Assembly (NCBI GenBank): GCA_028702895.1 | Contig: JAQVNZ010000023.1 | Coordinates: 1 to 12,121 of the forward strand | Direction: 5' to 3' | Origin: Candidatus Iainarchaeum sp. | GTDB lineage: Archaea; Iainarchaeota; Iainarchaeia; Iainarchaeales; JAAZKV01 | DNA: 12,121 nucleotides | In this document: positions 1 to 7,586 of the stretch, piece after piece | Layout: each line of letters begins with the position of its first letter | Numbering within the stretch: position 1 is the stretch's first letter | The notes under the pieces: model-generated | The model's input: the letters and a program-made list of their open reading frames with translations, nothing else | Database searches by the model: none | Told to the model about the DNA's origin: nothing | Made by a program: the position numbers and the translations under genes

Positions 1-1
1 T

Positions 2-37
2 GGTAAAAAAATTGTTGATGAAATGAATTTAGAATAA
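2..37 (+). CDS. Possible 3' end of an upstream gene (partial)
   Basis: Reading from base 2 gives GKKIVDEMNLE followed by TAA at 35-37. The residue mix is protein-like (alternating charged and hydrophobic residues). The 86 bases that follow are AT-only-like spacer with no coding character, as expected after a gene end. The piece is only 11 codons and is cut by the window edge, so neither function nor reality can be settled here; in such AT-rich DNA a short open stretch can occur by chance. Confidence 0.35.
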   Translation, partial: GKKIVDEMNLE

Positions 38-85
38 ACTTATTTAAAAAATCAATTCAAAATAAATTTTAAAAATTACCAAAAG

Positions 86-95
86 CTTTTTAATA
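86..95 (+). promoter_or_regulatory. TATA-like element for the giant surface-protein gene
   Basis: CTTTTTAATA lies about 33 bases before the ATG at 124, preceded by AAAAG, which could serve as the purine-rich BRE. With the usual 25-26-base archaeal spacing, transcription would start about 7 bases before the ATG, giving a very short leader without a Shine-Dalgarno sequence. In DNA this AT-rich, TATA-like strings are common, so the assignment rests mainly on spacing. Confidence 0.35.
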
Positions 96-123
96 CATAA
101 AATGATTATATTTATGGTTTTAA

Positions 124-3100
124 ATGGGAATATATTCTGCATTAGAAGATAGGTGGTATTCTTTACTTGATAAAGTTGATTCAAAAATCCCAGTGTATAA
201 GATAATTGATCCTATTGATGATGTTTTTCCAAGTTTTATTTTATTTATTATTTTATTAATAATGGTATTATTATTTTTAGTTTTTGCTTTAACTAATTTT
301 GGGCCAACATATCAAGTGGAAATAACTGTTTTATCAGTAAACAATATTCCATTAAAAGATGCAATCATTAAAGTAAGTGCAGATTCTTTTGATAATACTT
401 TTAACTCTAATCAGTATGGAAAAATTTCTTTTGAAACTAGTAATATTGATTTACTTGTTAATATTAGTAAAAAAGATTATAGGTCAGTTAATGATGTTAT
501 TAGTGCAAATAAAAGTAATCATACTTTTAAATTATCCCCAATACCATTAAATCCAGATAATAATAATGTTCCACACAATGTTATGGTAACTGATGTTTCA
601 AACAATGTTTTAACTAATGCAACAATTGATGTTTTGTGTGATGGTAAAACAAAAAATACTTTATCTAATCAAACTACTACTGGTTTTTTATTTGAATTAC
701 CTAATAATTGTGAATTAATACAACTAAGAGCAATTAATTTTGGGTTTGAAACAAAAACAATTACTCTTAATAAAAATGATGAAAGGACAATTATAAAATT
801 AAATAAAATTATTAACGAAGCAACAGTTTTGTTTAAAGTAACAAATGAAAAAAAAGATATTCTAAAAGATGCTGAAATAATTATTAAAGATGAATTTGGA
901 TCTATTAAAAAAACATTAATTTCTAACATACAAGGCGAAACTGAAACAAAATTAGAGTTTGGAAAATATTCATATGTTGCAACATATTTTGGAAAAAGTG
1001 CTAGTAATGATTTTGAAATTGATTCAAAAAATTTTAAAGATATTGAAATTATTATTGAAGGAGCGGTAATAATTGATGAAAATGATGACACTCCAAGTAG
1101 TGTTTCAAAAATAAGAGATATTGCTTTTGAAATTATTAATACTTTAGAAGAACCTATTTTTAATGCAGATATAACGATTTTTAAAGATGGCAATTCTTTT
1201 TCTACAAAAAAAACTACTGCTAATGGTAAAACAAGCCCTATTAAAACCACAGTTGATGATGAATCAAAGTATGTTGTGATAGTAAATGCGAACGGTTATG
1301 AGTTAAAAATTGTGGATGTAGTAATTCAACAAAAAGGAGAGTTTCAAAAAATTATTTTAAGTAAATCAACAACAGATCTAAAAATATTTTTAGTAAATGA
1401 TTTAGGACAGGCTGAAAAAAATGGGATTGTTAGAATTAGTAATACTCAATTTAAAGATCCAATAATTACAAAAACAACTGATAATAATGGTTCTACAATT
1501 ATTAATAACCTTGGCCCAGGAAACTACACTATTTTTGCAATTGATTATAGTAAAAAAATAGAAGCTACTAGAGAGATTACAATTCAAAGAGATTCTAATT
1601 TAGAAATAGTAATTGTTTTAGTTACTGGGTCTGGAAAAATGCGATATTCTTTTATAAATATTTTAGAGAGTAAAGAAAATTCTGTTTTGCCTGATAATAA
1701 TTTTTTTATTAAAATTAATGATGAATATATTGTAAGTGATAAACTTATAAAAAAAACAAGTTTTTTTGAAACCGATTCTTTAATAGTTGGATTAAAAAAC
1801 AAAACAATTACAAATGATACTAATTTTTTCAAAAAAGAATCTTTTGAATATGAAGTTATGCGCGGAACTCAAACAAAGACAGTTTATTTAAAAGAATTTA
1901 ATTCTTTGCCAAATGATAATAAATTACAATTATTTTTAGATCAAATATATAATAATAATCCAATTAACTCAATATCTGAATCAAAAACAAATAGAATTAT
2001 TGCAAATCAAGAATATTATTTTTTATTTGATTTAATTGTTAACAATGATGAAAATGGTGATATTACTACTTTGTTTGGTGTTGATAATAATAATGTTTTC
2101 ATAGAAGATGTTATTTCTATTAATGATTATTTTAGAATAATGGTTCCACAATTACCTTTAGAAGAAACGAATTGGGCTAGTGAGGAAACTAGGGTTGATG
2201 AAAAAGCAAAACAAGCTAGATTAGAATTAAAAAATATTTTTGGAAAAATAGCAGTTCCCATTATAGTAAAAATTAGTGTTGATGCTAATGCAACAGGAAA
2301 TTTTAAAATATTATTTTCTTCCGACATGGGTGATAAAAATAGTCTTAAGTATGAAAAAGAATTTGAGATTGGAAAGATTTTTTGTACTACTGATTGTCCA
2401 ACTTTTGGATTTAATAATAGTATAATACAAGGTACGACTGAATTAATTATTCCTGAAACAGAAAGACTATATTTGTTTAATGGGGAAGAATATAAATTAA
2501 AAACTATTATTACAAATTTAAGTGATAAAGATTTTGGTCAAATAAATTTAGTTAGTAATATTGATTCAAAATATTTTGAGAGAATTAGTTTTACAAATGA
2601 TTCTAATTTTTCAAAACAAAATATTATTCTTCCTTCTTTATCAAATAGTTTAGATTCAAATTCTAATAATTTGGAAACAAAAGGAAAAGTGGGCACGTTT
2701 GAAATTAAACAAAAATTGTTTGACTTAAGCGACGTTGCTTTGCCACAAAAGGGAAATGATAATGTTATTAGATTAGGTGTTAGAAATAAAGAAGAAATTA
2801 TTATTGATGTTTATCCAGAACAATTAGAACCAGGAGTAGAATATCCTTTACTTTTAATTAAAACTAAGTATAAAACTGGTGCAAAAGCAATTACTAATTG
2901 GAAAATACAAAAACTTGTTGGTGAAGATAGACACGAAATTGGTGAAGGTTATTTTGGAACAACTGATGGAAATGGTATTGCTACTCTAAATTTTAAAACA
3001 ATTGGACTTGATGCAAATGATGAATTAATTTTTACTGCAGAAAATGATGAAGCAATTCCTAGCGAAAAAATAATTAAATTAAAAAATTCTTTTGAAACAA

Positions 3101-6100
3101 TTAGCTTAAACGAACCTCAAACATGTATTAATATTAGTTCTAATACAACCGATAATATTTTTTATTTAGAAAAAGAAGATACTGCTACATTTAATATTAC
3201 TGAAATTTGTGGACAAGAAAAAAGAATTGGATTAGTTAGTGATTTGCCATTAACAGAAATTGATTTTGTTTTACAACCAAATACTACTAGAACAATTACG
3301 CTAACTGCTACTCCAAAAGATAATGTTTTAGGCGTTTATCCTATACGAATTTTTGATAAATCTTTAATAAAAGAAGCAGGGACAATTGATATTGTAATAA
3401 AAGATTCTAATAATTGTTTTGAATTAGAACAAGCAATATTTGATTTCAAAAATACTGATATTATTTCTAGTAAAATTAATAATAATTGTTTTTCTGGTAG
3501 AAAAGATAATTTTTATCCAAAAATGGATATTAGTACGAACACGGTTTCATTAGATTATAAAAAACCAGGTATTCCTGATGATTTTAACTTAAATATAAAA
3601 GTAATGGGAAGTGCAATAGAAGCAATAGTATATGGTTTTGGTTGGGGAACTTATATGCTACAAGTGTCTTCAAAAGGAAAAAGTTGTGGTACTCCAACGG
3701 GCACAGCTTCTGCACCAGAAGCATTAAATTTTATCCAAGAAGGCACTGATAATTTTACTAATTTTGTTGAAAGGTTAATAAAAACAGAAATGGGTGAAAG
3801 ACCAGAAACAGAATTTGACGAATTAGGGAGGCCAACAACTACTGTGGTTGAAAATAATTTAAATGAATTAAAAGAAAACAAAGGGAAAATTAAATTTGAT
3901 AATGCTGTTAGTGGAGAAACAATGAATTATTATCCTTCGAGAATAGGGGATATTGAAGCAGAACCAGGGGGATGCCAATTAAAACATAGTATGGATTGGG
4001 TTGGGGCACCTAGGCCTCCAGGTTATGATGATGGAATTAGTTGGAATGGAGTTACAGAATCACCATTAGGCGAATTAACTGTAATGTTAACAAAAGATTG
4101 TAACCCTTGTAAAATAGATGCTTTTGCTTTAAATTATGAATCTGGAACTATTGATGGGATTTTATATACGCGAGGAAAGGATATTGATCCGTGGATTGTG
4201 GCAGGAATAGTTGCTGCTTCAATGGCATTAGGGCCTGGAGCTTTGTGGTGGGGGTATAATGTAGGTACTGCCCTGATAGTTGGAGGTGTATCTGGGGGTA
4301 TAGGAGGGATAGGTGCAGCAATGTTTTTATCTCCAGATCGAGCAAAATTAGGCGTTCAACCAGAATTTTATAGAGCAGTTGGATTTGTAAAGGAACAACA
4401 AAATTTTTGGAGTAAAGAACAAACAATAATTCCAAGTGAAGGAACGATACACGATTTAGGAACATATATTTCAGCAACACCTATTCCAAAATGGACTAAT
4501 GAAACATCTGAAAGCGAGGGAAAAGAAGAAGTTGATGAAGAAAGCGGGATTACTAAAATTGATTTAGGCGTAGCGCCTCTGGGTTTTTTACCACAAGAAG
4601 TGATAGGTATGTTTGGAGGCGGCGAAGGAATTGAGGGAGAAGAAGGATATGAAATAAAATCTTCAATAGATCCAAAAGTAGAAGCAGATCCAAGTGGATT
4701 AATATATTATTCAATTGTAGAAAGCACTATCCCAAAAGGAGTTAATGCTTGGTTAAGAAATGGACGATTATATGCAGAATATATTGGTGAACCAGAAGTC
4801 CCTGGAAAAAATATTGATTTTAATATTACAAAAAATAATTTATTTGGAGAAGAATATGCAATAATAACAATTGCTGATTGGACTACTGGTGAAGAAAAAA
4901 CAATTCAAAAATTCCAAATAAAATTAATAGGTCAAGCAAATTCATGTGTTTCAAAAACAGGAGTGCAAGGCGTAACAGGAAAAGATTTTGCGCCTAGATT
5001 AAATTTTAATTGGGATTGGAGTAACATAAAAATTAATGATTGTGATAATAGTAACGCTGATTATCAATATTGTGATGCTACACAATTTAATATTAGTTTA
5101 TTTAAAAAATTATATGAATTAGATTTATTATTAAAACAAAATGCGTTTAATTTAATCCCCCAAAAAACAGTATTTTATTCTTATTTAATAAAAGATAATT
5201 ATTCTAAAAATTTTTTAGATGATTTTGAAAAATATTATAGTAACGAATTTATTGGCGCAGAAGCATTTTTCATTGAAAAATATAATAGGATAATTAAAAA
5301 TGATAAGATAGAATTTAGATATAATAGACAAGCAGGTCAAACAGAATTACCATACGGCGGATTGTATAGAATTGAAATTAGTATAGAAAAATTCGATGAA
5401 GGAATTAGTAGTTTATTTGATATTGATGAACCTGTAAAAAATATTGTGATTTCAATTGTACCAATATACAAAGCACCAAATTATAATCCATTTTATGATA
5501 CTCCTATTAATGGACTAGTTGGAAAAATTGGTGAAACGTATAAGCGAGATGGGTACGGAGTTAGCTTTCAAGGAGAATCAATAAGGTTTAATGAAAATGT
5601 TACTACTAATACCTTTGATAGTGCACCAGTTACTATTACAACACAAAAAATAAGTTCTTTAGAAGCATTAAATGACGGAGTAGTATTAATTTATGATAAA
5701 ACTAGTGCTAATCACACGCTTACACTTAAACCTTCGCAACCAAATCCTATTGTTATGCTTGTAGATAATAATAAAAAAGGTGAATTGAAAGTAAGTTATG
5801 TTCTAGAAGGAACTCTTGAAAAATTACAAAAAAAATGGGATTTAGTGGGTTCAACAATAGGAACAACAAAATGTTTAGATTTAAGCAATAATGACAAACA
5901 AGATATTGTTGAAACGAGCCCTGGAAAATTAGTTTGGAATAATGCAAAAATAGGTAAGAATTGGTTAGCAACAACATTTTTTACTCCATCAAAAGGAGAA
6001 TCTGCACCAATAAGAATGAATCCAATAAGTCCAAGTTTAACATTATATAGCATAGTACCATTAAACCAAAAACAAGCAACACTGGATTATTTTGATACAC

Positions 6101-6270
6101 AAGGCATTATTGATTATGATACAATAAAAGGAATTTTTAATAGAATACAAAGTGAACAAATGTGTGTTAGTAAAGATAATGAAAATAAAATAGAAGTTTG
6201 GTGGAACCCAGAATATTTAAACGAATTAATTGATGAAATAAATCCTGCAAAAGGAAAAGCTTGTAATTAA
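124..6270 (+). CDS. Giant membrane-anchored surface protein with tandem Ig-like/carboxypeptidase-regulatory-like domains
   Basis: A protein of 2048 residues whose precise function I do not recognise. Residues 1-37 are a short, mainly acidic head. Residues 38-57 form one strongly hydrophobic helix, best read as an uncleaved signal anchor with the long C-terminal part outside the cell. About five successive units follow (near 63-135, 150-230, 232-312, 330-415, 418-500). Each has a beta-sandwich pattern: a hydrophobic strand, a turn with Pro/Leu plus Asp/Asn-Ala, a Gly turn and a closing strand, as in carboxypeptidase-regulatory-like or Ig-like folds. All 18 cysteines lie after the anchor, and Asn-X-Ser/Thr sites are frequent, which suits a disulfide-bonded, possibly glycosylated exported protein. 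Residues 1357-1404 form a Gly/Ala-rich segment with no charged residue. An acidic, flexible stretch follows (about 1460-1510), then a further beta domain resembling putative-Ig repeats (about 1515-1608) and a Cys-containing region with CDATQF (about 1612-1680). The gene stands alone with its own promoter. A role in the cell surface or in host contact is inference. Confidence 0.85.
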   Translation: MGIYSALEDRWYSLLDKVDSKIPVYKIIDPIDDVFPSFILFIILLIMVLLFLVFALTNFGPTYQVEITVLSVNNIPLKDAIIKVSADSFDNTFNSNQYGKISFETSNIDLLVNISKKDYRSVNDVISANKSNHTFKLSPIPLNPDNNNVPHNVMVTDVSNNVLTNATIDVLCDGKTKNTLSNQTTTGFLFELPNNCELIQLRAINFGFETKTITLNKNDERTIIKLNKIINEATVLFKVTNEKKDILKDAEIIIKDEFGSIKKTLISNIQGETETKLEFGKYSYVATYFGKSASNDFEIDSKNFKDIEIIIEGAVIIDENDDTPSSVSKIRDIAFEIINTLEEPIFNADITIFKDGNSFSTKKTTANGKTSPIKTTVDDESKYVVIVNANGYELKIVDVVIQQKGEFQKIILSKSTTDLKIFLVNDLGQAEKNGIVRISNTQFKDPIITKTTDNNGSTIINNLGPGNYTIFAIDYSKKIEATREITIQRDSNLEIVIVLVTGSGKMRYSFINILESKENSVLPDNNFFIKINDEYIVSDKLIKKTSFFETDSLIVGLKNKTITNDTNFFKKESFEYEVMRGTQTKTVYLKEFNSLPNDNKLQLFLDQIYNNNPINSISESKTNRIIANQEYYFLFDLIVNNDENGDITTLFGVDNNNVFIEDVISINDYFRIMVPQLPLEETNWASEETRVDEKAKQARLELKNIFGKIAVPIIVKISVDANATGNFKILFSSDMGDKNSLKYEKEFEIGKIFCTTDCPTFGFNNSIIQGTTELIIPETERLYLFNGEEYKLKTIITNLSDKDFGQINLVSNIDSKYFERISFTNDSNFSKQNIILPSLSNSLDSNSNNLETKGKVGTFEIKQKLFDLSDVALPQKGNDNVIRLGVRNKEEIIIDVYPEQLEPGVEYPLLLIKTKYKTGAKAITNWKIQKLVGEDRHEIGEGYFGTTDGNGIATLNFKTIGLDANDELIFTAENDEAIPSEKIIKLKNSFETISLNEPQTCINISSNTTDNIFYLEKEDTATFNITEICGQEKRIGLVSDLPLTEIDFVLQPNTTRTITLTATPKDNVLGVYPIRIFDKSLIKEAGTIDIVIKDSNNCFELEQAIFDFKNTDIISSKINNNCFSGRKDNFYPKMDISTNTVSLDYKKPGIPDDFNLNIKVMGSAIEAIVYGFGWGTYMLQVSSKGKSCGTPTGTASAPEALNFIQEGTDNFTNFVERLIKTEMGERPETEFDELGRPTTTVVENNLNELKENKGKIKFDNAVSGETMNYYPSRIGDIEAEPGGCQLKHSMDWVGAPRPPGYDDGISWNGVTESPLGELTVMLTKDCNPCKIDAFALNYESGTIDGILYTRGKDIDPWIVAGIVAASMALGPGALWWGYNVGTALIVGGVSGGIGGIGAAMFLSPDRAKLGVQPEFYRAVGFVKEQQNFWSKEQTIIPSEGTIHDLGTYISATPIPKWTNETSESEGKEEVDEESGITKIDLGVAPLGFLPQEVIGMFGGGEGIEGEEGYEIKSSIDPKVEADPSGLIYYSIVESTIPKGVNAWLRNGRLYAEYIGEPEVPGKNIDFNITKNNLFGEEYAIITIADWTTGEEKTIQKFQIKLIGQANSCVSKTGVQGVTGKDFAPRLNFNWDWSNIKINDCDNSNADYQYCDATQFNISLFKKLYELDLLLKQNAFNLIPQKTVFYSYLIKDNYSKNFLDDFEKYYSNEFIGAEAFFIEKYNRIIKNDKIEFRYNRQAGQTELPYGGLYRIEISIEKFDEGISSLFDIDEPVKNIVISIVPIYKAPNYNPFYDTPINGLVGKIGETYKRDGYGVSFQGESIRFNENVTTNTFDSAPVTITTQKISSLEALNDGVVLIYDKTSANHTLTLKPSQPNPIVMLVDNNKKGELKVSYVLEGTLEKLQKKWDLVGSTIGTTKCLDLSNNDKQDIVETSPGKLVWNNAKIGKNWLATTFFTPSKGESAPIRMNPISPSLTLYSIVPLNQKQATLDYFDTQGIIDYDTIKGIFNRIQSEQMCVSKDNENKIEVWWNPEYLNELIDEINPAKGKACN

Positions 6271-6367
6271 AAAAAGAGTATTAAAAAAACAAACATAATT
6301 ATACATAATAATTTTTGTTATTTAATAATAGATTAAATTAAAATACTTTTAAAACACAAGTTATTAA

Positions 6368-6940
6368 ATGGCTATAAAAAAAAACAGGGTGAGCATTAAT
6401 AAAAAAGCTTTTTTTGAAATTAATCGACAAGCTAATCGAAATATTGGAGGCATGGTTAATCGAGGTGCAAGGCAAATTCTTAATAGTACAAAAAAAACTA
6501 CTAGTGCACTAGGAAAAAAAATATTAGAACGCGGAAAAGTAATTGTTGAAAGACGAAGCCTTGAGAGTAGAGAATATAATGAATTACATCATATACAAAT
6601 ACTAGAAGCAGATAAAAGAAAAAAACAAATAGATGAAATACACAAAAAAATGATGCGAGAAATGGGCATAACTCAAACTAGACTTGGTCGAGACAGAAGA
6701 TTTTTTGCAATTGCAAACGCACTACATGCTATATATGGTGAAAAAATTAGTATGGCCCAAATAAAACAAGCAAATCGTGTTCTAAGAATGGAGTTATCTT
6801 CTAATTCTAGATTATTACAACAAAGCCCAGTACTAGCAAATGAAATATTAAGAATGAAATATGGGAAAATTACTCCACAAGGACAACAAATAATAAATCA
6901 CGCAGTGCAAAATATTCTTGAAAGTAATCAATTAATTTAA
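6368..6940 (+). CDS. Small, strongly basic protein of unknown function
   Basis: A 190-residue protein that I do not recognise. By eye count it has about 37 Lys/Arg against 16 Asp/Glu, no cysteine, no signal peptide and no membrane segment, so it is probably cytoplasmic and could bind nucleic acid. The first 60 residues are Lys/Arg/Asn-rich and may be flexible. A charged helix-prone stretch (about 65-100, with KRKKQ and HKKMMREMG) could form a coiled coil. The C-terminal half (about 105-190) looks like a compact helical domain with Met, Leu and Gln. The start at 6368 is chosen because the next in-frame ATG is at codon 29, inside the basic region. It lies 97 bases after the giant gene and 150 bases before rnpB, on the same strand. 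A TATA-like ATTAAATTA (6332-6340) about 32 bases upstream could give it its own short-leader transcript. No hallmark of the known archaeal RNase P proteins is apparent. Confidence 0.75.
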   Translation: MAIKKNRVSINKKAFFEINRQANRNIGGMVNRGARQILNSTKKTTSALGKKILERGKVIVERRSLESREYNELHHIQILEADKRKKQIDEIHKKMMREMGITQTRLGRDRRFFAIANALHAIYGEKISMAQIKQANRVLRMELSSNSRLLQQSPVLANEILRMKYGKITPQGQQIINHAVQNILESNQLI

Positions 6941-7061
6941 TAATTTTAAATAAAAGTTTAATTAACTGAAAAATAAATTTAATAAAACAATTTTTGAAAT
7001 AATTTTAAAAATAATTTAACAAAATAATCTTCTAAAAAATAAAAAAAATCAAACAAAACAG

Positions 7062-7077
7062 TTTTTATTCTTTTAGA
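7062..7077 (+). promoter_or_regulatory. Likely promoter region of rnpB
   Basis: The T-rich string TTTTTATTCTTTTAGA lies 14-29 bases before the first base of P1. TTTTTATT (7062-7069) has the usual archaeal spacing of about 25 bases to a start at 7091. The overlapping ATTCTTTTAGA (7067-7077) resembles the element found before alaS and argS, but it sits only about 24 bases before P1 when measured from its first base, against 33-34 in those genes, so it is probably not used in the same register. Confidence 0.4.
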
Positions 7078-7090
7078 ATCATAATTATTA

Positions 7091-7334
7091 TAGTAGTGGT
7101 TGATTGGCTAACGTTCCGCAAGGAATGAGGAAAGTCCGCTCACCCGTCAGTAATGATGTCCTAGCCTGTAAAGGGCAATACCGAAAGGTTTGGTGGCTCA
7201 ACAGAAACGAAACCATTAAGTTGGATGAAACGGGGGCCATGGTGCAACTCAATATGAGGCTTAGTCTAATGCCAACCTGCATAGGAGCTTTCTCCTAAAA
7301 CGCAGAACAGAAAGCGGCTTACTAACCACTGCTA
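7091..7334 (+). ncRNA. rnpB: RNase P RNA (archaeal type, compact)
   Basis: The catalytic RNA of ribonuclease P, which removes 5' leaders from pre-tRNAs. The universal core is visible. GAGGAAAGTCCGC at 7127-7139 is conserved region I, and ACAGAAAGCGGCTTA at 7307-7321 is conserved region V; together they make the P4 helix. The ends are closed by P1: TAGTAGTGGTT (7091-7101) pairs with AACCACTGCTA (7324-7334) over 11 pairs with one G-U. A P3-like hairpin, CGTTCC-GCAA-GGAATG (7112-7127), has a GNRA tetraloop, and an ACC-GAAA-GGT hairpin sits near 7182. A further hairpin, AGGAG-CTTT-CTCCT, is at 7283-7296. The length of about 244 bases is shorter than the roughly 300 typical of archaeal type A RNAs, so some peripheral helices are probably missing. 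It is far richer in GC than its surroundings, as expected for a structured RNA. A T6 run at 7338-7343, directly after P1, is a likely termination site. Open frames across it on both strands are chance. Confidence 0.95.
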
Positions 7335-7352
7335 GAATTTTTTCAAAAATTC
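7335..7352 (+). terminator. Probable rnpB terminator: T-run within a small hairpin
   Basis: GAATTTTT (7335-7342) is followed by TC and AAAAATTC (7345-7352), an 8-pair inverted repeat containing a six-T run that begins four bases after the end of P1. Archaeal RNA polymerase terminates at T-runs, so the RNA 3' end probably falls here. The hairpin itself may be incidental or may be the first of the cluster that follows. Confidence 0.5.
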
Positions 7353-7475
7353 AGTAAAGGTTACATTTTCGCTTTGCTCGATGTAACTTACATTTTTAGA
7401 AGTTTTAATAAAACTTAGAAAATTTTTAATTTTCTAGGCAAGCAAATTAATTTGCTTTGATTCAGTAAATGAATT
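7335..7475 (+). other. Non-coding cluster of six consecutive hairpins after rnpB
   Basis: Six inverted repeats follow one another almost without gaps. H1 is 7335-7352 (8 pairs). H2 is 7358-7389 (9 pairs including one G-U, 14-base loop). H3 is 7400-7416 (AAGTTTT-AAT-AAAACTT). H4 is 7416-7436 (TAGAAAAT-TTTTA-ATTTTCTA). H5 is 7440-7457 (the perfect palindrome AAGCAAATTAATTTGCTT). H6 is 7459-7475 (GATTCA-GTAAA-TGAATT, one G-U). The string ATTCAGTAAA occurs twice, at 7350-7359 (as TTCAGTAAAG without the first A) and at 7460-7469. No reading frame of useful length crosses the region. It could be a 3' extension of the RNase P transcript, a separate small RNA, or a set of DNA sites; no known RNA family is recognised. 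The rest of the gap up to 7586 is AT-rich spacer apart from the direct repeat at 7531-7562. Confidence 0.6.
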
Positions 7476-7530
7476 TAGACCAGCTTACAAAAACTTAAAA
7501 AATAAATATATTAATTAAAATATTTGAAAA

Positions 7531-7562
7531 AAACTATTTTTTTTAAAAAGGAAACTATTTTT
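7531..7562 (+). repeat. Two 11-base direct repeats, 21 bases apart, over the GNAT promoter
   Basis: AAACTATTTTT occurs at 7531-7541 and again at 7552-7562, a start-to-start distance of 21 bases, or two turns of the helix. The second copy overlaps the TATA-like element of the acetyltransferase gene. This could be a duplicated promoter core or a pair of regulator sites on one DNA face; low sequence complexity makes chance a real alternative. Confidence 0.45.
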
Positions 7563-7566
7563 AATA
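7558..7566 (+). promoter_or_regulatory. TATA-like element of the acetyltransferase gene
   Basis: TTTTTAATA is centred about 25 bases before the A of the ATG at 7587. This spacing predicts transcription starting at or next to the start codon, that is, a leaderless mRNA. No Shine-Dalgarno sequence is seen. Confidence 0.5.
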
Positions 7567-7586
7567 ACAAAAAATAATTATTATTC

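Noticed and set aside
102..123. ATG at 102 or 114 as the start of the giant gene
   Set aside because: Both are in a different frame from the ORF and lead to no extended protein; the ATG at 124 begins the frame directly before the anchor region.
669..1250. 193-residue open frame on the minus strand inside the giant gene
   Set aside because: It is antisense to a clearly coding region and low in complexity (Ile/Ser/Phe/Val-rich). AT-rich coding DNA with few complementary stop codons produces such shadows.
4148..4480. 110-residue minus-strand frame overlapping the Gly/Ala-rich segment
   Set aside because: Its Leu/Gln-rich content is the reverse complement of the real coding strand. It has no promoter and no recognisable domain.
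7088..7298. 64-residue open frames on both strands across the RNase P RNA
   Set aside because: The region is fully explained by RNase P RNA conserved elements and P1 pairing; the frames are accidental.
7335..7475. Hairpin cluster as C/D or H/ACA guide RNA
   Set aside because: No RTGATGA/CTGA box pairs and no kink-turn plus ACA arrangement could be found.
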